64,000 nt of DNA from Salinibacter grassmerensis (GCF_947077765.1 NZ_CAMTTF010000003.1:186001-250000); one strand, 5' to 3'. Positions 45,359 through 54,145 are shown, counted from the stretch's first letter. The notes: generated by a model not told the origin, from the letters alone. Numbers and translations are program-made.

Positions 45359-46534
45359 TCAAACGCGGGGCCGCTGCTTCGAACGTCGCTTTCGCGACCC
45401 GACTGGCCCCAGCCCAGCCCGTCGCAGACGCCGCTCCACGAGGCGAAAGAATGCCTCACGCTCCGACGCCCGCACCACCGCTTGCTCGTGCGCCTCCGAC
45501 AACGCGAGTGGATATCCTTCTCCCTTGTGGCACTCCTGGAGGACCGTGGCGTGAACATGCTTCAGGAGCGTCGGCTCCTCGGCGACCCAGCGCGGCACCT
45601 CCACGCGCCCGATCTCGCCCCCGTCCGCCCCGGGCACATTCACATAGAAAAAGGAGATGTCCGTCCCGGTCGGGTACTCGCCCTGCACGTGGGAGGCCGA
45701 CCCAAAGACGGCCGACCGCTCTCCGGGATCAAGCACCATGTTCACAACGTGCCGGTCGAGCACCCCGTCCAGGCGGGGCTCAGGCGGGACGTCTGAGCCA
45801 ACCGGCGGCGCGGCCTCCAAATCGCCCCCTACGAACCGAAGCAGGTTCACGACCTCGGTGCTCGCCGGCATGCTCACGTAGGACGCCAGGGCGAGGCCCG
45901 CGTCCCGGAAGCCCTCAAGGTGCTCCGTGTACCGGGCGATCAGCTCGTCTTCGAGCGCGTCGTGGTCCATGCCCCGAACCATCCACCGGATGAGGGTGCC
46001 GTCAGCCAGGGCCACGAGGGGTCGGTCCGCCACACGGGCCGTGGTCGCGGCGTCGAGAAGGGACTCCAGTTCCAGTTCATCGCGGAGCGCCGAGACCAGT
46101 TCGGTGGTGATCGTCTCGATGCGCGCGTCAAAGCGGCCGTCCACTCCCTCACGGAACTGCAGGCTCGGAACCGCGTCGAGGTGCGCGTCTTCGGTAGTGC
46201 CGTACTGGAACGCGACCTGACTCACATTTAGCAGAAAGAAGGGCGGCTCCACGTGGCGATCCGGATAAATTTGCGAGCCGTCGGTCGCCACCACCGTAAT
46301 GGGCGACGGGCGCTCCGGGAAAGCGTGCACGGCGGCGGGCGGCTCTCGCATCTGGGCCACGAGACGACGGGGCTGCGCCGTGGACACGGCCTCCCGGACG
46401 TCTTGCCAGTGGGTGTGGCAGACCCGAAGCAGGGCCTCAGCCCGATCCCGCTGCTCAGCCCGCCGGCTCCTCCGGTCGGTCTGGTGCTGCGCAAAATCGT
46501 CGAGTTGGTCCTGGAGCCGTCGAAGATCAAGCAT
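45359..46534 (-). CDS. nurA: NurA-domain nuclease
   Basis: 391-aa protein with a NurA domain, a 5'-3' nuclease that in archaea works with the HerA helicase in DNA-end resection. The metal-site motifs are visible: VVATDGSQIYPDRHV (about residues 81-95) and PLVALADGTLIRW, with YVSMPASTEVVNLLR further on. The N-terminal 70 residues are a helical region, and the C-terminus is Arg/Lys-rich. No herA is in the window. Bacterial NurA proteins exist, but their pairing is less clear. It is divergent from the voltage-sensor-like gene with a 95-base gap. Confidence 0.85.
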   Translation of the reverse strand: MLDLRRLQDQLDDFAQHQTDRRSRRAEQRDRAEALLRVCHTHWQDVREAVSTAQPRRLVAQMREPPAAVHAFPERPSPITVVATDGSQIYPDRHVEPPFFLLNVSQVAFQYGTTEDAHLDAVPSLQFREGVDGRFDARIETITTELVSALRDELELESLLDAATTARVADRPLVALADGTLIRWMVRGMDHDALEDELIARYTEHLEGFRDAGLALASYVSMPASTEVVNLLRFVGGDLEAAPPVGSDVPPEPRLDGVLDRHVVNMVLDPGERSAVFGSASHVQGEYPTGTDISFFYVNVPGADGGEIGRVEVPRWVAEEPTLLKHVHATVLQECHKGEGYPLALSEAHEQAVVRASEREAFFRLVERRLRRAGLGPVGSRKRRSKQRPRV

Positions 46535-46629
46535 ATCAGCAGGGGATCCAGTGCGGACACTTCGAGATTCTCCCGGACGCGCCGGATATTGCGGACGCGC
46601 CGTGCGGGGCGCTCAACGTCAGTCTTTCG

Positions 46630-47661
46630 ATGCAACCCTCTTTCGCCGCCATGGCCGATCGAACCACGCGCGAAACGCTTGGCCTCGTCGTGGACGTGGT
46701 GATGATGGCCCTCATCGTCGCCAACCTCACCCTCCTCATTGTGGATTGGGGCTTCGCCAGCCCGGTCGTCCAGACGCAAATGGAGAACTACGTCCCGGCG
46801 CTATACACCTGGTACGACCAGACGATCCACCAGCACTTTTTGCTGTATGACCTCGCGTTCGTCTCGATCTTCGTGGTCGAGATTCTCGTACGCTGGGGCC
46901 TCGCCATTCATCGACAGCGCTATCACCGCTGGTTCTTTTATCCGTTTGTGCACTGGTACGATGTGCTCGGCTGCATTCCGGTCGGGTCGCTGCGCTCGCT
47001 ACGCCTGCTGCGGCTCGTCGCCATGATCCCAAAGCTGCAGCGGACCGGTCTGGTCGACCTCCGGGAGACATATCTCTACAGGACGTTCGAGAAGTACCGC
47101 GACATCGTCCTGGAGGAGATCAGCGACCGCGTGACGGTCCGCATCATCGAGGGCCTGCAGCAGGAGGTCCGGACAAGCCAGGAGGTGACCACCCGCATCG
47201 GGCGTGAGGTGATTGCCCCCCAGCGCGAGGCCCTGATCGAGGCGGTAACACACCGCCTGCAGGAGGCCACGGCGGTCGCCTACGAGGAACAGCAGGACGA
47301 CTTCCACGAGTATCTCGACGGAGTCATCGAGGACGCCGTGCAGCGGAACCGCGAGATTGGCACTCTCGCCGCCCTGCCGGGGGTGGGGCGCCCCGTCGCC
47401 TCCCTCCTCGAGAATGCCATCAGCGACATTGTATTCAACGTGGTGGACCGGATGGTGACCGACGTGTGCTCGTTCGACAACGACCAGGCGATCACGCACG
47501 TCACCTCCATCTCGGCGGACGCGCTGATGAGCCCGAAGTACGATCGCCGCCTGAACCAACTCGCTCAGTCCGTTGTGCTTCAGTCCCTGGACGTCATCAA
47601 GGACCACGTTCAGGTCCGTCGCTGGAAGGACGTGGAGTCCCTCGCTACATCCGCCGAATAA
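46630..47661 (+). CDS. Voltage-sensor-like membrane protein without a pore domain
   Basis: 343-aa protein with four N-terminal helices in a voltage-sensor arrangement: S1 VVDVVMMALIVANLTLLIVDW, S2 FLLYDLAFVSIFVVEILVRW with its acidic residue, S3 around WYDVLGCIPVG, and an S4-like Arg ladder SLRSLRLLRLVAMIPKLQR. No pore helix or K+ filter (GYG) follows. Instead there is a ~200-residue, largely helical cytoplasmic region rich in Glu, Val and Arg. It could be a sensor or proton pathway rather than a channel. The next gene, a degenerate HemW homologue, begins 11 bases later, so they are probably co-translated. Confidence 0.75.
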   Translation: MQPSFAAMADRTTRETLGLVVDVVMMALIVANLTLLIVDWGFASPVVQTQMENYVPALYTWYDQTIHQHFLLYDLAFVSIFVVEILVRWGLAIHRQRYHRWFFYPFVHWYDVLGCIPVGSLRSLRLLRLVAMIPKLQRTGLVDLRETYLYRTFEKYRDIVLEEISDRVTVRIIEGLQQEVRTSQEVTTRIGREVIAPQREALIEAVTHRLQEATAVAYEEQQDDFHEYLDGVIEDAVQRNREIGTLAALPGVGRPVASLLENAISDIVFNVVDRMVTDVCSFDNDQAITHVTSISADALMSPKYDRRLNQLAQSVVLQSLDVIKDHVQVRRWKDVESLATSAE

Positions 47662-47672
47662 ACCCGTCCACC

Positions 47673-48785
47673 GTGGCTGGCTTGTACATTCACGTGCCGT
47701 TCCGGACGGCTCCCCGCCCCTACGACGACGCGTACACCGTGGTCGACCCGTCCCGCGATGCGTCCGTCCTGGCGACCGCGCTGGCTCGTGAGATTGAGCA
47801 GTACACCGACTCGGTCCTCGGGGACGCGCCAATCCGAAGCCTCTACGTGGGTGGGGGGCGCCCCTCGCTCTGCCGCCCTGCGGCCCTGCTCCCTCTTGCT
47901 CGTGCCCTCGGTCGGGTTCTGGAGCCGGCCGTCCTCGACGAGGTAACCGTGGAGCTACACCCGGCCGACACCTCTCCGGACGATCTGTCCGCCCTTCGCC
48001 GCGCAGGCGTGACCCGGCTGAGCATCGAAGGACTGTCGTTCGTCGAGGAGGACCTAGCCGCTGTCGGGGCCCCCCACAGCTCCGACGACCTCGTTCGCAG
48101 CGTTCATCAAGTTCGTCGGGCCGGGTTCAGGCAGTTCTCCGTGGATCTCCTGTTCGGCGGCGCAGGCCAGTCGCGAGCTGGATGGAAGGCGAGCCTGCAG
48201 CGGGCCGTCTCGCTGGGCGTCCCGCACCTCACGCTCCACGAGCTGGAAGCGGGCGACCCGGATACGCGCGCCGACCAGTTGGCCTTCGCCCTCACCTTTC
48301 TCCGGGCCAAGGGCTACGCCCCCTACGAACTCACTCATTTCGCCCGGCCGGGCCACCGATCAACCCACCAGCAGCACGTCTACGCCTACGGGTCTGTTCT
48401 AGGGATCGGCCCCGGTGCGGAGAGCTTCTGGGCGCCCGATTCCTCTGGGTCCTCGGTGGCGCAGCGGTGGTCGAACGTCGCGGACTTGACGACGTACGTG
48501 GGGCAGCTTCAGGCCGATGTCTTGCCTGTGGCCCACGACGAAACGCTGGGGGCATCGGCCCTCGCCCGCGAGTACATTCTTCTTCGCGTCCGCACGCAGG
48601 CGGGACTGGACCTGAGCACCCTTGCCGACCGGTATGGCCTTCGCCTTCGGGACCAGACGGCCGGTACGCTTCGGCGTCTCCGGGAAAACCGGCTCATCCA
48701 CGACGAGCCGGGCCGCGTTCGCCTGACAGATCGCGGCCGCCTTCTCGCCGACGCCATCACGCACCGGCTGCTTCGTGAAGTGTAG
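47673..48785 (+). CDS. HemW-like radical SAM homologue lacking the Fe-S cysteines
   Basis: 370-aa protein following the HemW/HemN fold throughout: AGLYIHVPF at the start, YVGGGRPSLC, VTRLSIEGLSF, FSVDLLFGGAGQS, and YELTHFARPGHRSTHQQH. HemW binds its [4Fe-4S] cluster with CxxxCxxC just after HxPF; here those positions are Arg11, Arg15 and Asp18. It cannot bind that cluster in the usual way, so a heme-chaperone or other non-catalytic role is more likely than coproporphyrinogen oxidation. Start GTG 47673. It sits 11 bases after the voltage-sensor-like gene. A canonical HemW is expected elsewhere. Confidence 0.85.
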   Translation: MAGLYIHVPFRTAPRPYDDAYTVVDPSRDASVLATALAREIEQYTDSVLGDAPIRSLYVGGGRPSLCRPAALLPLARALGRVLEPAVLDEVTVELHPADTSPDDLSALRRAGVTRLSIEGLSFVEEDLAAVGAPHSSDDLVRSVHQVRRAGFRQFSVDLLFGGAGQSRAGWKASLQRAVSLGVPHLTLHELEAGDPDTRADQLAFALTFLRAKGYAPYELTHFARPGHRSTHQQHVYAYGSVLGIGPGAESFWAPDSSGSSVAQRWSNVADLTTYVGQLQADVLPVAHDETLGASALAREYILLRVRTQAGLDLSTLADRYGLRLRDQTAGTLRRLRENRLIHDEPGRVRLTDRGRLLADAITHRLLREV

Positions 48786-48882
48786 CGCGGGCGACCCGAG
48801 GCGGGCGCCGACGGCCCGTTCTCCCACGTGCCGCGCCCCGAAGCTATCGCACGCCCGCACAAGTTCCCTACCCGTTCTCTCA

Positions 48883-49350
48883 ATGCCCAAGGTTCGCCCC
48901 GCGAAGACGGACGCCGACCTGGACGCCGCCCGTCGCCTCTTTCGGGCGTACGTCGACGGGCTGGACTTCGACCTCGACTTCCAAGACTTTGAGGCGGAGA
49001 TGGAGGCTCTACCCGGCCCGTACGCCCCGCCGAACGGAGCCATTCTGCTGGCGGACATGCGCGGGGAGCCCGTGGGGGTTGTGGCCGTCCGGCCACTCGA
49101 TGAGGAGGACGTCTGCGAGATGAAACGCCTGTACGTAGTGCCGGCACATCGAGGGCAGGGGATCGGGCGGGCACTGGCGTCGGCGATCATCGAGAAGGCC
49201 CGGACGCTGGGCTACAGTACGATGCGGCTCGACACGGTGGCCTCCATGTCCGCTGCGCGCCGCCTCTACCGGTCCCTTGCGTTCGAGGAGCGAGACGCGT
49301 ACTATCACAATCCACATCCGAATGCCGTATACATGGAACGCTCCCTCTAA
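48883..49350 (+). CDS. GNAT-family N-acetyltransferase
   Basis: 155-aa acetyltransferase. The acetyl-CoA loop is clear (VVPAHRGQGIGRALASAII), as are ARRLFRAYVDGLDFDLDFQDF at the N-terminus and ARRLYRSLAFEERDAYYHNP near the end, a pattern shared with small-molecule GNATs of the YjcF/amino-acid type. Substrate is not predictable. ATG 48883 starts the conserved part; the open frame above it is Cys/Arg-rich. It lies 97 bases after the HemW homologue and 22 bases before a DUF192 lipoprotein gene. Confidence 0.88.
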   Translation: MPKVRPAKTDADLDAARRLFRAYVDGLDFDLDFQDFEAEMEALPGPYAPPNGAILLADMRGEPVGVVAVRPLDEEDVCEMKRLYVVPAHRGQGIGRALASAIIEKARTLGYSTMRLDTVASMSAARRLYRSLAFEERDAYYHNPHPNAVYMERSL

Positions 49351-49372
49351 TTTCTTTTTCCCGTTTCTGGAC

Positions 49373-49855
49373 ATGCGACCCGCGTCCCTCTTCGTTCTCC
49401 TTACCCTCGGCCCGTTCATCCTCGCCGGCTGTGCGAGCGACAGTGCCGACCCTTCTACGGAGGAAGGGTTTGAGGTTGAAGGCTCCCTGGCGTTTCTCAC
49501 CCCCGGCGGTGATACCCTTCGGGCCATCGACGTGGACATCGCCGACACCGACGCTGAGCGCAAGCGTGGGCTGATGCGACAGCGCTCGCTTGGCTACGAT
49601 CGAGGCATGCTGTTCATCTTCGACTCGGTGGACGAGGGTGGGATGTGGATGAAAAACACGCCTCTTCCCCTCGACATCGTGTTCGTGGCCCCCGACTCGC
49701 AGGTGATCAACATCGCCCGCCGCACCACGCCCTTCTCAGAGAAATCCATCGAGCCGACCGCCCCCCGGAACTTCGTGGTCGAAGTCCGCGCCGGATTCGC
49801 CGACCGTTTCGACCTCACCGATAGCACCCGCGTCCGGTGGAGCCGGGCCGAATGA
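49373..49855 (+). CDS. DUF192 lipoprotein (first copy)
   Basis: 160-aa lipoprotein. The signal peptide ends with the lipobox LAGC (FILAGCASDS), so the protein is lipidated and exported. The mature part is a DUF192 domain: VDIADTDAERKRGLMRQRSL, RGMLFIFDS, MWMKNTPLPLDIVFVAPDSQV, and a C-terminal VVEVRAGFADRF. The family function is unknown. A paralogue follows 39 bases downstream, which points to tandem duplication. Confidence 0.9.
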   Translation: MRPASLFVLLTLGPFILAGCASDSADPSTEEGFEVEGSLAFLTPGGDTLRAIDVDIADTDAERKRGLMRQRSLGYDRGMLFIFDSVDEGGMWMKNTPLPLDIVFVAPDSQVINIARRTTPFSEKSIEPTAPRNFVVEVRAGFADRFDLTDSTRVRWSRAE

Positions 49856-49894
49856 CTGGGCAGTTCTCACTTCCACGTGCCATCTCCTGTCTCC

Positions 49895-50398
49895 ATGCGC
49901 CGTCCCCTCGGATTTACACTTCTGGTCCTCCCCCTACTTCTGATTGGGCTTGCCTGTCAAAACCCCGACAGCGCCGGGTCGGCGGAGGCCGACACGACCG
50001 ACGCCATTCCGTTCACGAAGGAGGGGCGTCTCACCTTCCTCCAGAACGGCGACTCGACGGTGACGATCGACCTTGAGATTGCCGACACGGACTCGGCGCG
50101 GGAGCGGGGCATGATGCAACGCACGGGCTTCCCCAACGACCGGAGCGGGATGCTCTTCCCTTTCGAGGAGGAGCAACCACAGAGCTTTTGGATGTCAAAC
50201 ACGCCCGTTGCGCTCGACATCCTCTTTGCCGACGCGGACTCGCAGATCGTCAGCATCGCCAAATACACCACGCCGTTCTCGACTGAGCGCTACCGCTCCG
50301 GCGACCCGGCGCAGTACGTGGTGGAGGTCCCCGCCGGCTTTGCGGACTCGCACGGGATTTTAGAGGGAGACCGCATCCGGTGGCGACGAGTGGAGTAG
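49895..50398 (+). CDS. DUF192 lipoprotein (second copy)
   Basis: 167-aa lipoprotein with lipobox IGLACQN after a short signal peptide (FTLLVLPLLL). The DUF192 domain repeats the pattern of the upstream gene: LEIADTDSARERGMMQRTGF, SGMLFPFEEEQPQSFWMSNTP, LDILFADADSQIV, VVEVPAGFADSH. The two proteins differ enough to be an old duplication. ATG 49895 is used over a GTG at 49877. A hypothetical lipoprotein gene converges 60 bases later. Confidence 0.9.
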   Translation: MRRPLGFTLLVLPLLLIGLACQNPDSAGSAEADTTDAIPFTKEGRLTFLQNGDSTVTIDLEIADTDSARERGMMQRTGFPNDRSGMLFPFEEEQPQSFWMSNTPVALDILFADADSQIVSIAKYTTPFSTERYRSGDPAQYVVEVPAGFADSHGILEGDRIRWRRVE

Positions 50399-50458
50399 GG
50401 CCGGACGACATGTTGCCCGGATCGGCAAGAGCGTCGCGGGCCGTCCGGGCATGGCGGG

Positions 50459-50860
50459 TCAATCCGGACGCACGTATAGCGATTCGGCCCCGTCCCGGTA
50501 CGCGCGGCTGATCGCGAAGGTGTCTGCCCTGACGCCCCACTGCGCACCGTTCAGGTACTCGCCGTAGGTCGTCTCCCGCTTGAGCCCCCCGTTGCGGTAT
50601 ACCTCGACGGTGTCGCGGGCCGTGAAGATGACTGTCTCGGTCTCCCCTGTGGAACTCGGGGTCGATACGTCACGGTCCCCAAAACAGCAGACCGTGCGCT
50701 TCCACGCCCATTCCCCGCGCAGGGCCGTGGTGTCCGGCGTAAATCGGGAGAAGTCCACCCACTCGGGGGTCAAGGATGACTCTTCAGTCCCGACGACCGA
50801 ACAGCCCAGCCCCAGCACGAGCGTACACACCAGCACGGAGACAGCAGAGACACGTCGCAT
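50459..50860 (-). CDS. Hypothetical lipoprotein
   Basis: 133-aa protein starting at ATG 50860, with a signal peptide and lipobox LGLGCSVV (Cys near residue 20). The mature part is strand-rich: WVDFSRFTPD, RGEWAWKRTVCCFGD, TVIFTARDTVEVYRNG and AQWGVRADTFAISRAYRDG. The pattern suggests a small beta-barrel (lipocalin-like) fold, but no family is recognised. The Cys-Cys pair is unusual. The frame extends 19 codons upstream without likeness to a signal peptide. Confidence 0.7.
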   Translation of the reverse strand: MRRVSAVSVLVCTLVLGLGCSVVGTEESSLTPEWVDFSRFTPDTTALRGEWAWKRTVCCFGDRDVSTPSSTGETETVIFTARDTVEVYRNGGLKRETTYGEYLNGAQWGVRADTFAISRAYRDGAESLYVRPD

Positions 50861-51004
50861 GCAAATCAGGGCATTTTCGACTCGAAGACGCGGGCATTGG
50901 GCGCGGATTCTCCGCAAATCCGTTCACCTTACGTACACGTGCCCCGACGCTGTACAACCACCCTGAATCGTTCAGTTTCGGTCAGGCCGTTCCCGCCCCC
51001 CCAG

Positions 51005-51337
51005 CTACACCCCAAACGACTCGCCGCACGCACACTCTCGGGAGGCCTGAGGGTTGGAGAAATGAAAACCGTCCCCGTTCAGTCCGTGCGTGAAGTCGAG
51101 CTCCGAACCATCAAGATAGAGTCGGGTCTTCTTGTCGAATACCACCGGCACACCGTTGTGCTCTTCGACCTCGTCGTCGTCCTTGACGGTCGTTTCCCAC
51201 CCGAGGTCATACGTCAGCCCGGAGCAGCCGCCCGGCACCACCGCCACGCGGAGGAATGTCTCCCCTAGATTTACCTCCTCGTTCGACGCGACCGACTCAA
51301 TCTGATCGAGGGCCCGGTCAGTAATCGAAATGGTCAT
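51005..51337 (-). CDS. sufA: A-type Fe-S carrier protein (SufA/ErpA family)
   Basis: 110-aa HesB/IscA-family protein that carries assembled Fe-S clusters to target enzymes. The three conserved cysteines are present: VPGGCSGLTYDL, and the pair in ECACGESFGV. MTISITDRALDQIESV is a normal start (ATG 51337); upstream residues in the open frame are not conserved. It is divergent from sufB with 336 bases between them, so it belongs to the SUF locus but has its own promoter. Confidence 0.93.
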   Translation of the reverse strand: MTISITDRALDQIESVASNEEVNLGETFLRVAVVPGGCSGLTYDLGWETTVKDDDEVEEHNGVPVVFDKKTRLYLDGSELDFTHGLNGDGFHFSNPQASRECACGESFGV

Positions 51338-51673
51338 ATCGAGAGCAAAACGAGTCCAGGTACAACGGACCTTTCCGTACTGCAGGCCCAAATTGAAAGT
51401 TTCTCTTTTCCTGTTCCTCCTCCCTGTCCCGCCCCCGAGCCGTCCGTCGCGTCGATCCCGTGCTACGTCCCATCATCCCCGACGCCAACTTCTCATAAAG
51501 ATGTAACGGCCTGTGCGCGCGGAGGAACGACCCGGAAGCCCCCCTGTTGTAACCGCACGTTGACACAGTGAGAGCAGCGTAAACATCGGTTTACACTCGG
51601 GTTCGACGCCCCGCCCGATAAATCGGTGCCACCATCCGCATCGGATCACGCACGATACGCCAAAGGACTGTTT
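51338..51673 (+). other. Divergent promoter region between sufA and sufB
   Basis: 336 bases without a gene. It contains a TTGACA (51560-51565), a plausible -35 box for sufB, followed by the palindrome GTAAAC-ATCG-GTTTAC (51579-51594) at the expected -10 distance. The minus-strand side toward sufA has no obvious box. No IscR-type site is recognised by eye. Confidence 0.5.
51579..51594 (+). promoter_or_regulatory. Palindrome GTAAAC-N4-GTTTAC upstream of sufB
   Basis: A perfect 6-bp inverted repeat with a 4-base spacer, about 80 bases before the sufB ATG. It starts 13 bases after a TTGACA element. A repressor bound here would block the putative promoter, which would suit iron or oxidative regulation of the SUF genes. 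That regulatory role is inference. Confidence 0.4.
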
Positions 51674-53137
51674 ATGAGCACGTCTGAGACAGAGTACCTA
51701 AAGGGCAAGGCCAGTGAGGACTACAAGCACGGCTTCTACACCGACATCGAGGCAGAAACGGCACCTGATGGCTTCACCGAGGATGTCGTTCGCTACATTT
51801 CGCAGCGCAAAGACGAGCCGCAGTGGCTTCGGGACTGGCGGCTGAAGGCCTTCCGTCACGCCCGCAACCGCCTCGACAACGGCGAAACCATCGACTGGGC
51901 TCACCTCGACTACGAGGCCCCCAAGTTCGACGAGATCAGCTACTTCTCCGCCCCGAAGGAGACGGCTAGCTACGACAGCCTCGACGAGGTGCCGGACGAG
52001 ATCCTGGAGACGTTCGAGCGCCTCGGCATTCCGCTGCAGGAGCAGAAGGCCCTCACCGGCGTGGCCGTCGACGCCGTGATGGACAGCGTCTCCGTAGCCA
52101 CCACCTTCAAGGACAAGTTGGAGGAGAAGGGCGTTATCTTTAAGTCCTTCGGCGAGGCAGCCAAGGAGCACCCGGAGATCGTGCGGGAGTACATGGGCAC
52201 GGTCATTCCGTACACCGACAACCTGTACGCCGCGATCAACTCGGCGGTCTTCAGCGACGGATCGTTCGTGTACGTGCCAGAGGGCGTGACCTGCCCGATG
52301 GAGCTTTCCACCTACTTCCGCATCAACGAGGCGGGCACCGGCCAGTTTGAGCGCACGCTCATCGTTGCCGAGCCCGGCGCATACGTGAGCTACCTGGAGG
52401 GCTGCACCGCCCCGATGCGCAAGGAGAACCAGCTTCACGCGGCAGTCGTCGAGCTCGTCGCCCACGAGGACGCGGAGATCAAGTACTCCACGATCCAGAA
52501 CTGGTACCCGGGCGACCCGGACACTGGTGAGGGCGGCGTCTACAACCTGGTCACGAAGCGTGGCCTCTGCAAGGGCGATAACTCCAAGATCAGCTGGACG
52601 CAGCTGGAGACCGGTTCGGCCGTGACGCAGAAGTACCCGTCCGTCATCCTGGCCGGAGACGATTCAGTCGGCGAGTTTTACTCAGTCGCCTTTACCAAGG
52701 GGCACCAGCAGGCCGACACGGGCACGAAGATGCAGCACATCGGCAAGAACACGAAAAGCACCATCATCTCGAAGGGGATTTCGGCCGACGTGGCGGACAA
52801 CAGCTATCGCGGTCAGGTGAAGGTGAGCAAGAACGCCGACAACGCCCGCAACTTCTCACAGTGCGACTCGATGCTGCTCGGGCCGGACTGCGGGGCGCAC
52901 ACCTACCCGTACATCGAGAGCAACAACCCCTCGGCGCAGATTGAGCACGAGGCGACCACCTCGAAGGTAGGTGAGGACCAAATGTTCTATTGTCACCAGC
53001 GCGGCCTCGGCGAAGAGGAGGCGTTGAAGCTGATCGTGAACGGCTTCTGTCAGGAAGTCCTTCAGGAGCTTCCCATGGAGTTCGCCGTGGAGGCGAAGGA
53101 GCTTCTCGACATCGAGCTGGAAGGCAGCGTTGGATAA
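51674..53137 (+). CDS. sufB: Fe-S cluster assembly scaffold SufB
   Basis: 487-aa core of the SufBC2D scaffold on which Fe-S clusters form. Recognised by MSTSETEYLKGKASEDYKHGF, GVIFKSFGEAAKEHPE, SYLEGCTAPMRKENQLHAAVVEL, WYPGDPDTGEGGVYNLVTKRGLC and YPYIESNNPSAQIEHEATTSKVGEDQ, and the ending GFCQEVLQELPMEFAVEAKELL. The Cys near the LCKGDNSKISW segment and the conserved Glu are kept. ATG 51674. First gene of sufBCDSET. Confidence 0.98.
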   Translation: MSTSETEYLKGKASEDYKHGFYTDIEAETAPDGFTEDVVRYISQRKDEPQWLRDWRLKAFRHARNRLDNGETIDWAHLDYEAPKFDEISYFSAPKETASYDSLDEVPDEILETFERLGIPLQEQKALTGVAVDAVMDSVSVATTFKDKLEEKGVIFKSFGEAAKEHPEIVREYMGTVIPYTDNLYAAINSAVFSDGSFVYVPEGVTCPMELSTYFRINEAGTGQFERTLIVAEPGAYVSYLEGCTAPMRKENQLHAAVVELVAHEDAEIKYSTIQNWYPGDPDTGEGGVYNLVTKRGLCKGDNSKISWTQLETGSAVTQKYPSVILAGDDSVGEFYSVAFTKGHQQADTGTKMQHIGKNTKSTIISKGISADVADNSYRGQVKVSKNADNARNFSQCDSMLLGPDCGAHTYPYIESNNPSAQIEHEATTSKVGEDQMFYCHQRGLGEEEALKLIVNGFCQEVLQELPMEFAVEAKELLDIELEGSVG

Positions 53138-53282
53138 CCATTCGAGCAGGAGCCCACGGGGGCGTGCGACGGACAATTCCGTCCACGCTCCCGTCCTACT
53201 TCTGCCCTGGCCTCGAGGAAGAGGCGTTTTGCCCCGAAGACGATACTCGTTTCGCACTGCACCACTCACACACGGATACGAT

Positions 53283-54053
53283 ATGGCACTTTTAGAAATT
53301 GAAAACCTACACGTCGGCGTCGAGGACGAAGACATTCACATTCTCAAGGGCGTGGACCTGACCCTCGACACGGGCGATATGCATGCCATCATGGGCCCCA
53401 ACGGGTCTGGCAAGAGCACGCTCGCTTCCGTCCTCGCCGGGCGCGAGGAGTACGAGGTCCTGGACGGAAGCATTCGCTACGACGGCGATGACCTTCTGGA
53501 GCTGGAGCCCGAGGAGCGGGCCGAAGAAGGAATCTTCCTCGCCTTTCAGTACCCGGTAGAGCTTCCCGGCGTAAGCATGACCAATTTCCTGAAGGAGGCC
53601 GTCAACTCTGTCCGGGAGGCGCGCGGTGAGGACGAGCTTTCCTCCACCGAATTCCTCCAGCAGATGCGCGATCGGGCCGACATGCTGGGCCTTGACGCCG
53701 ACCTCACGAAGCGGTCGGTCAACGAGGGCTTTTCGGGGGGCGAGAAGAAGCGGAATGAGATCTTCCAGCTCGCGATGCTGGAGCCGCGCCTCGCCATTCT
53801 CGACGAGACCGATTCCGGGCTCGACATTGACGCGCTTCAGAGCGTGGCCAATGGCGTCAACAAGCTCCGCGACGGGGACCGCGGCTTTCTCGTGATTACC
53901 CACTACGAGCGCATCCTGCAGTACATCGTTCCCGACCGCGTGCACGTCATGATGGACGGCCAGGTCGCACGCTCCGGCGACAAGGACCTCGCCAAGACGT
54001 TGGAGGAGCAGGGCTACGAGTGGATCCGCGAAGAGGTTGCTGCCACCGCGTAG
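53283..54053 (+). CDS. sufC: Fe-S assembly ATPase SufC
   Basis: 256-aa ABC-type ATPase of the SUF scaffold complex. Walker A GPNGSGKSTLASVLAG, the Q-loop LAFQYPVELPGVSMTNFL typical of SufC, signature FSGGEKKRNEI, Walker B RLAILDETDSGLD and H-loop ITHYERIL are all intact. Length is normal. ATG 53283 starts the conserved MALLEIENLHV. A 145-base gap separates it from sufB, longer than the other gaps, and no gene fits there. Confidence 0.97.
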   Translation: MALLEIENLHVGVEDEDIHILKGVDLTLDTGDMHAIMGPNGSGKSTLASVLAGREEYEVLDGSIRYDGDDLLELEPEERAEEGIFLAFQYPVELPGVSMTNFLKEAVNSVREARGEDELSSTEFLQQMRDRADMLGLDADLTKRSVNEGFSGGEKKRNEIFQLAMLEPRLAILDETDSGLDIDALQSVANGVNKLRDGDRGFLVITHYERILQYIVPDRVHVMMDGQVARSGDKDLAKTLEEQGYEWIREEVAATA

Positions 54054-54145
54054 CGGCCCCCTGCGCCCCGGGTGCGTTGACGCCCTCGGGGCCATTCCGG
54101 CCACTTGCACCTCCTCGATTCTGTCCTTCAATCCACCGCTCCACC

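Noticed and set aside
47466-47672. Upstream extension of the HemW-like frame
   Set aside because: It overlaps the voltage-sensor-like gene in another frame; the family start is the GTG at 47673.
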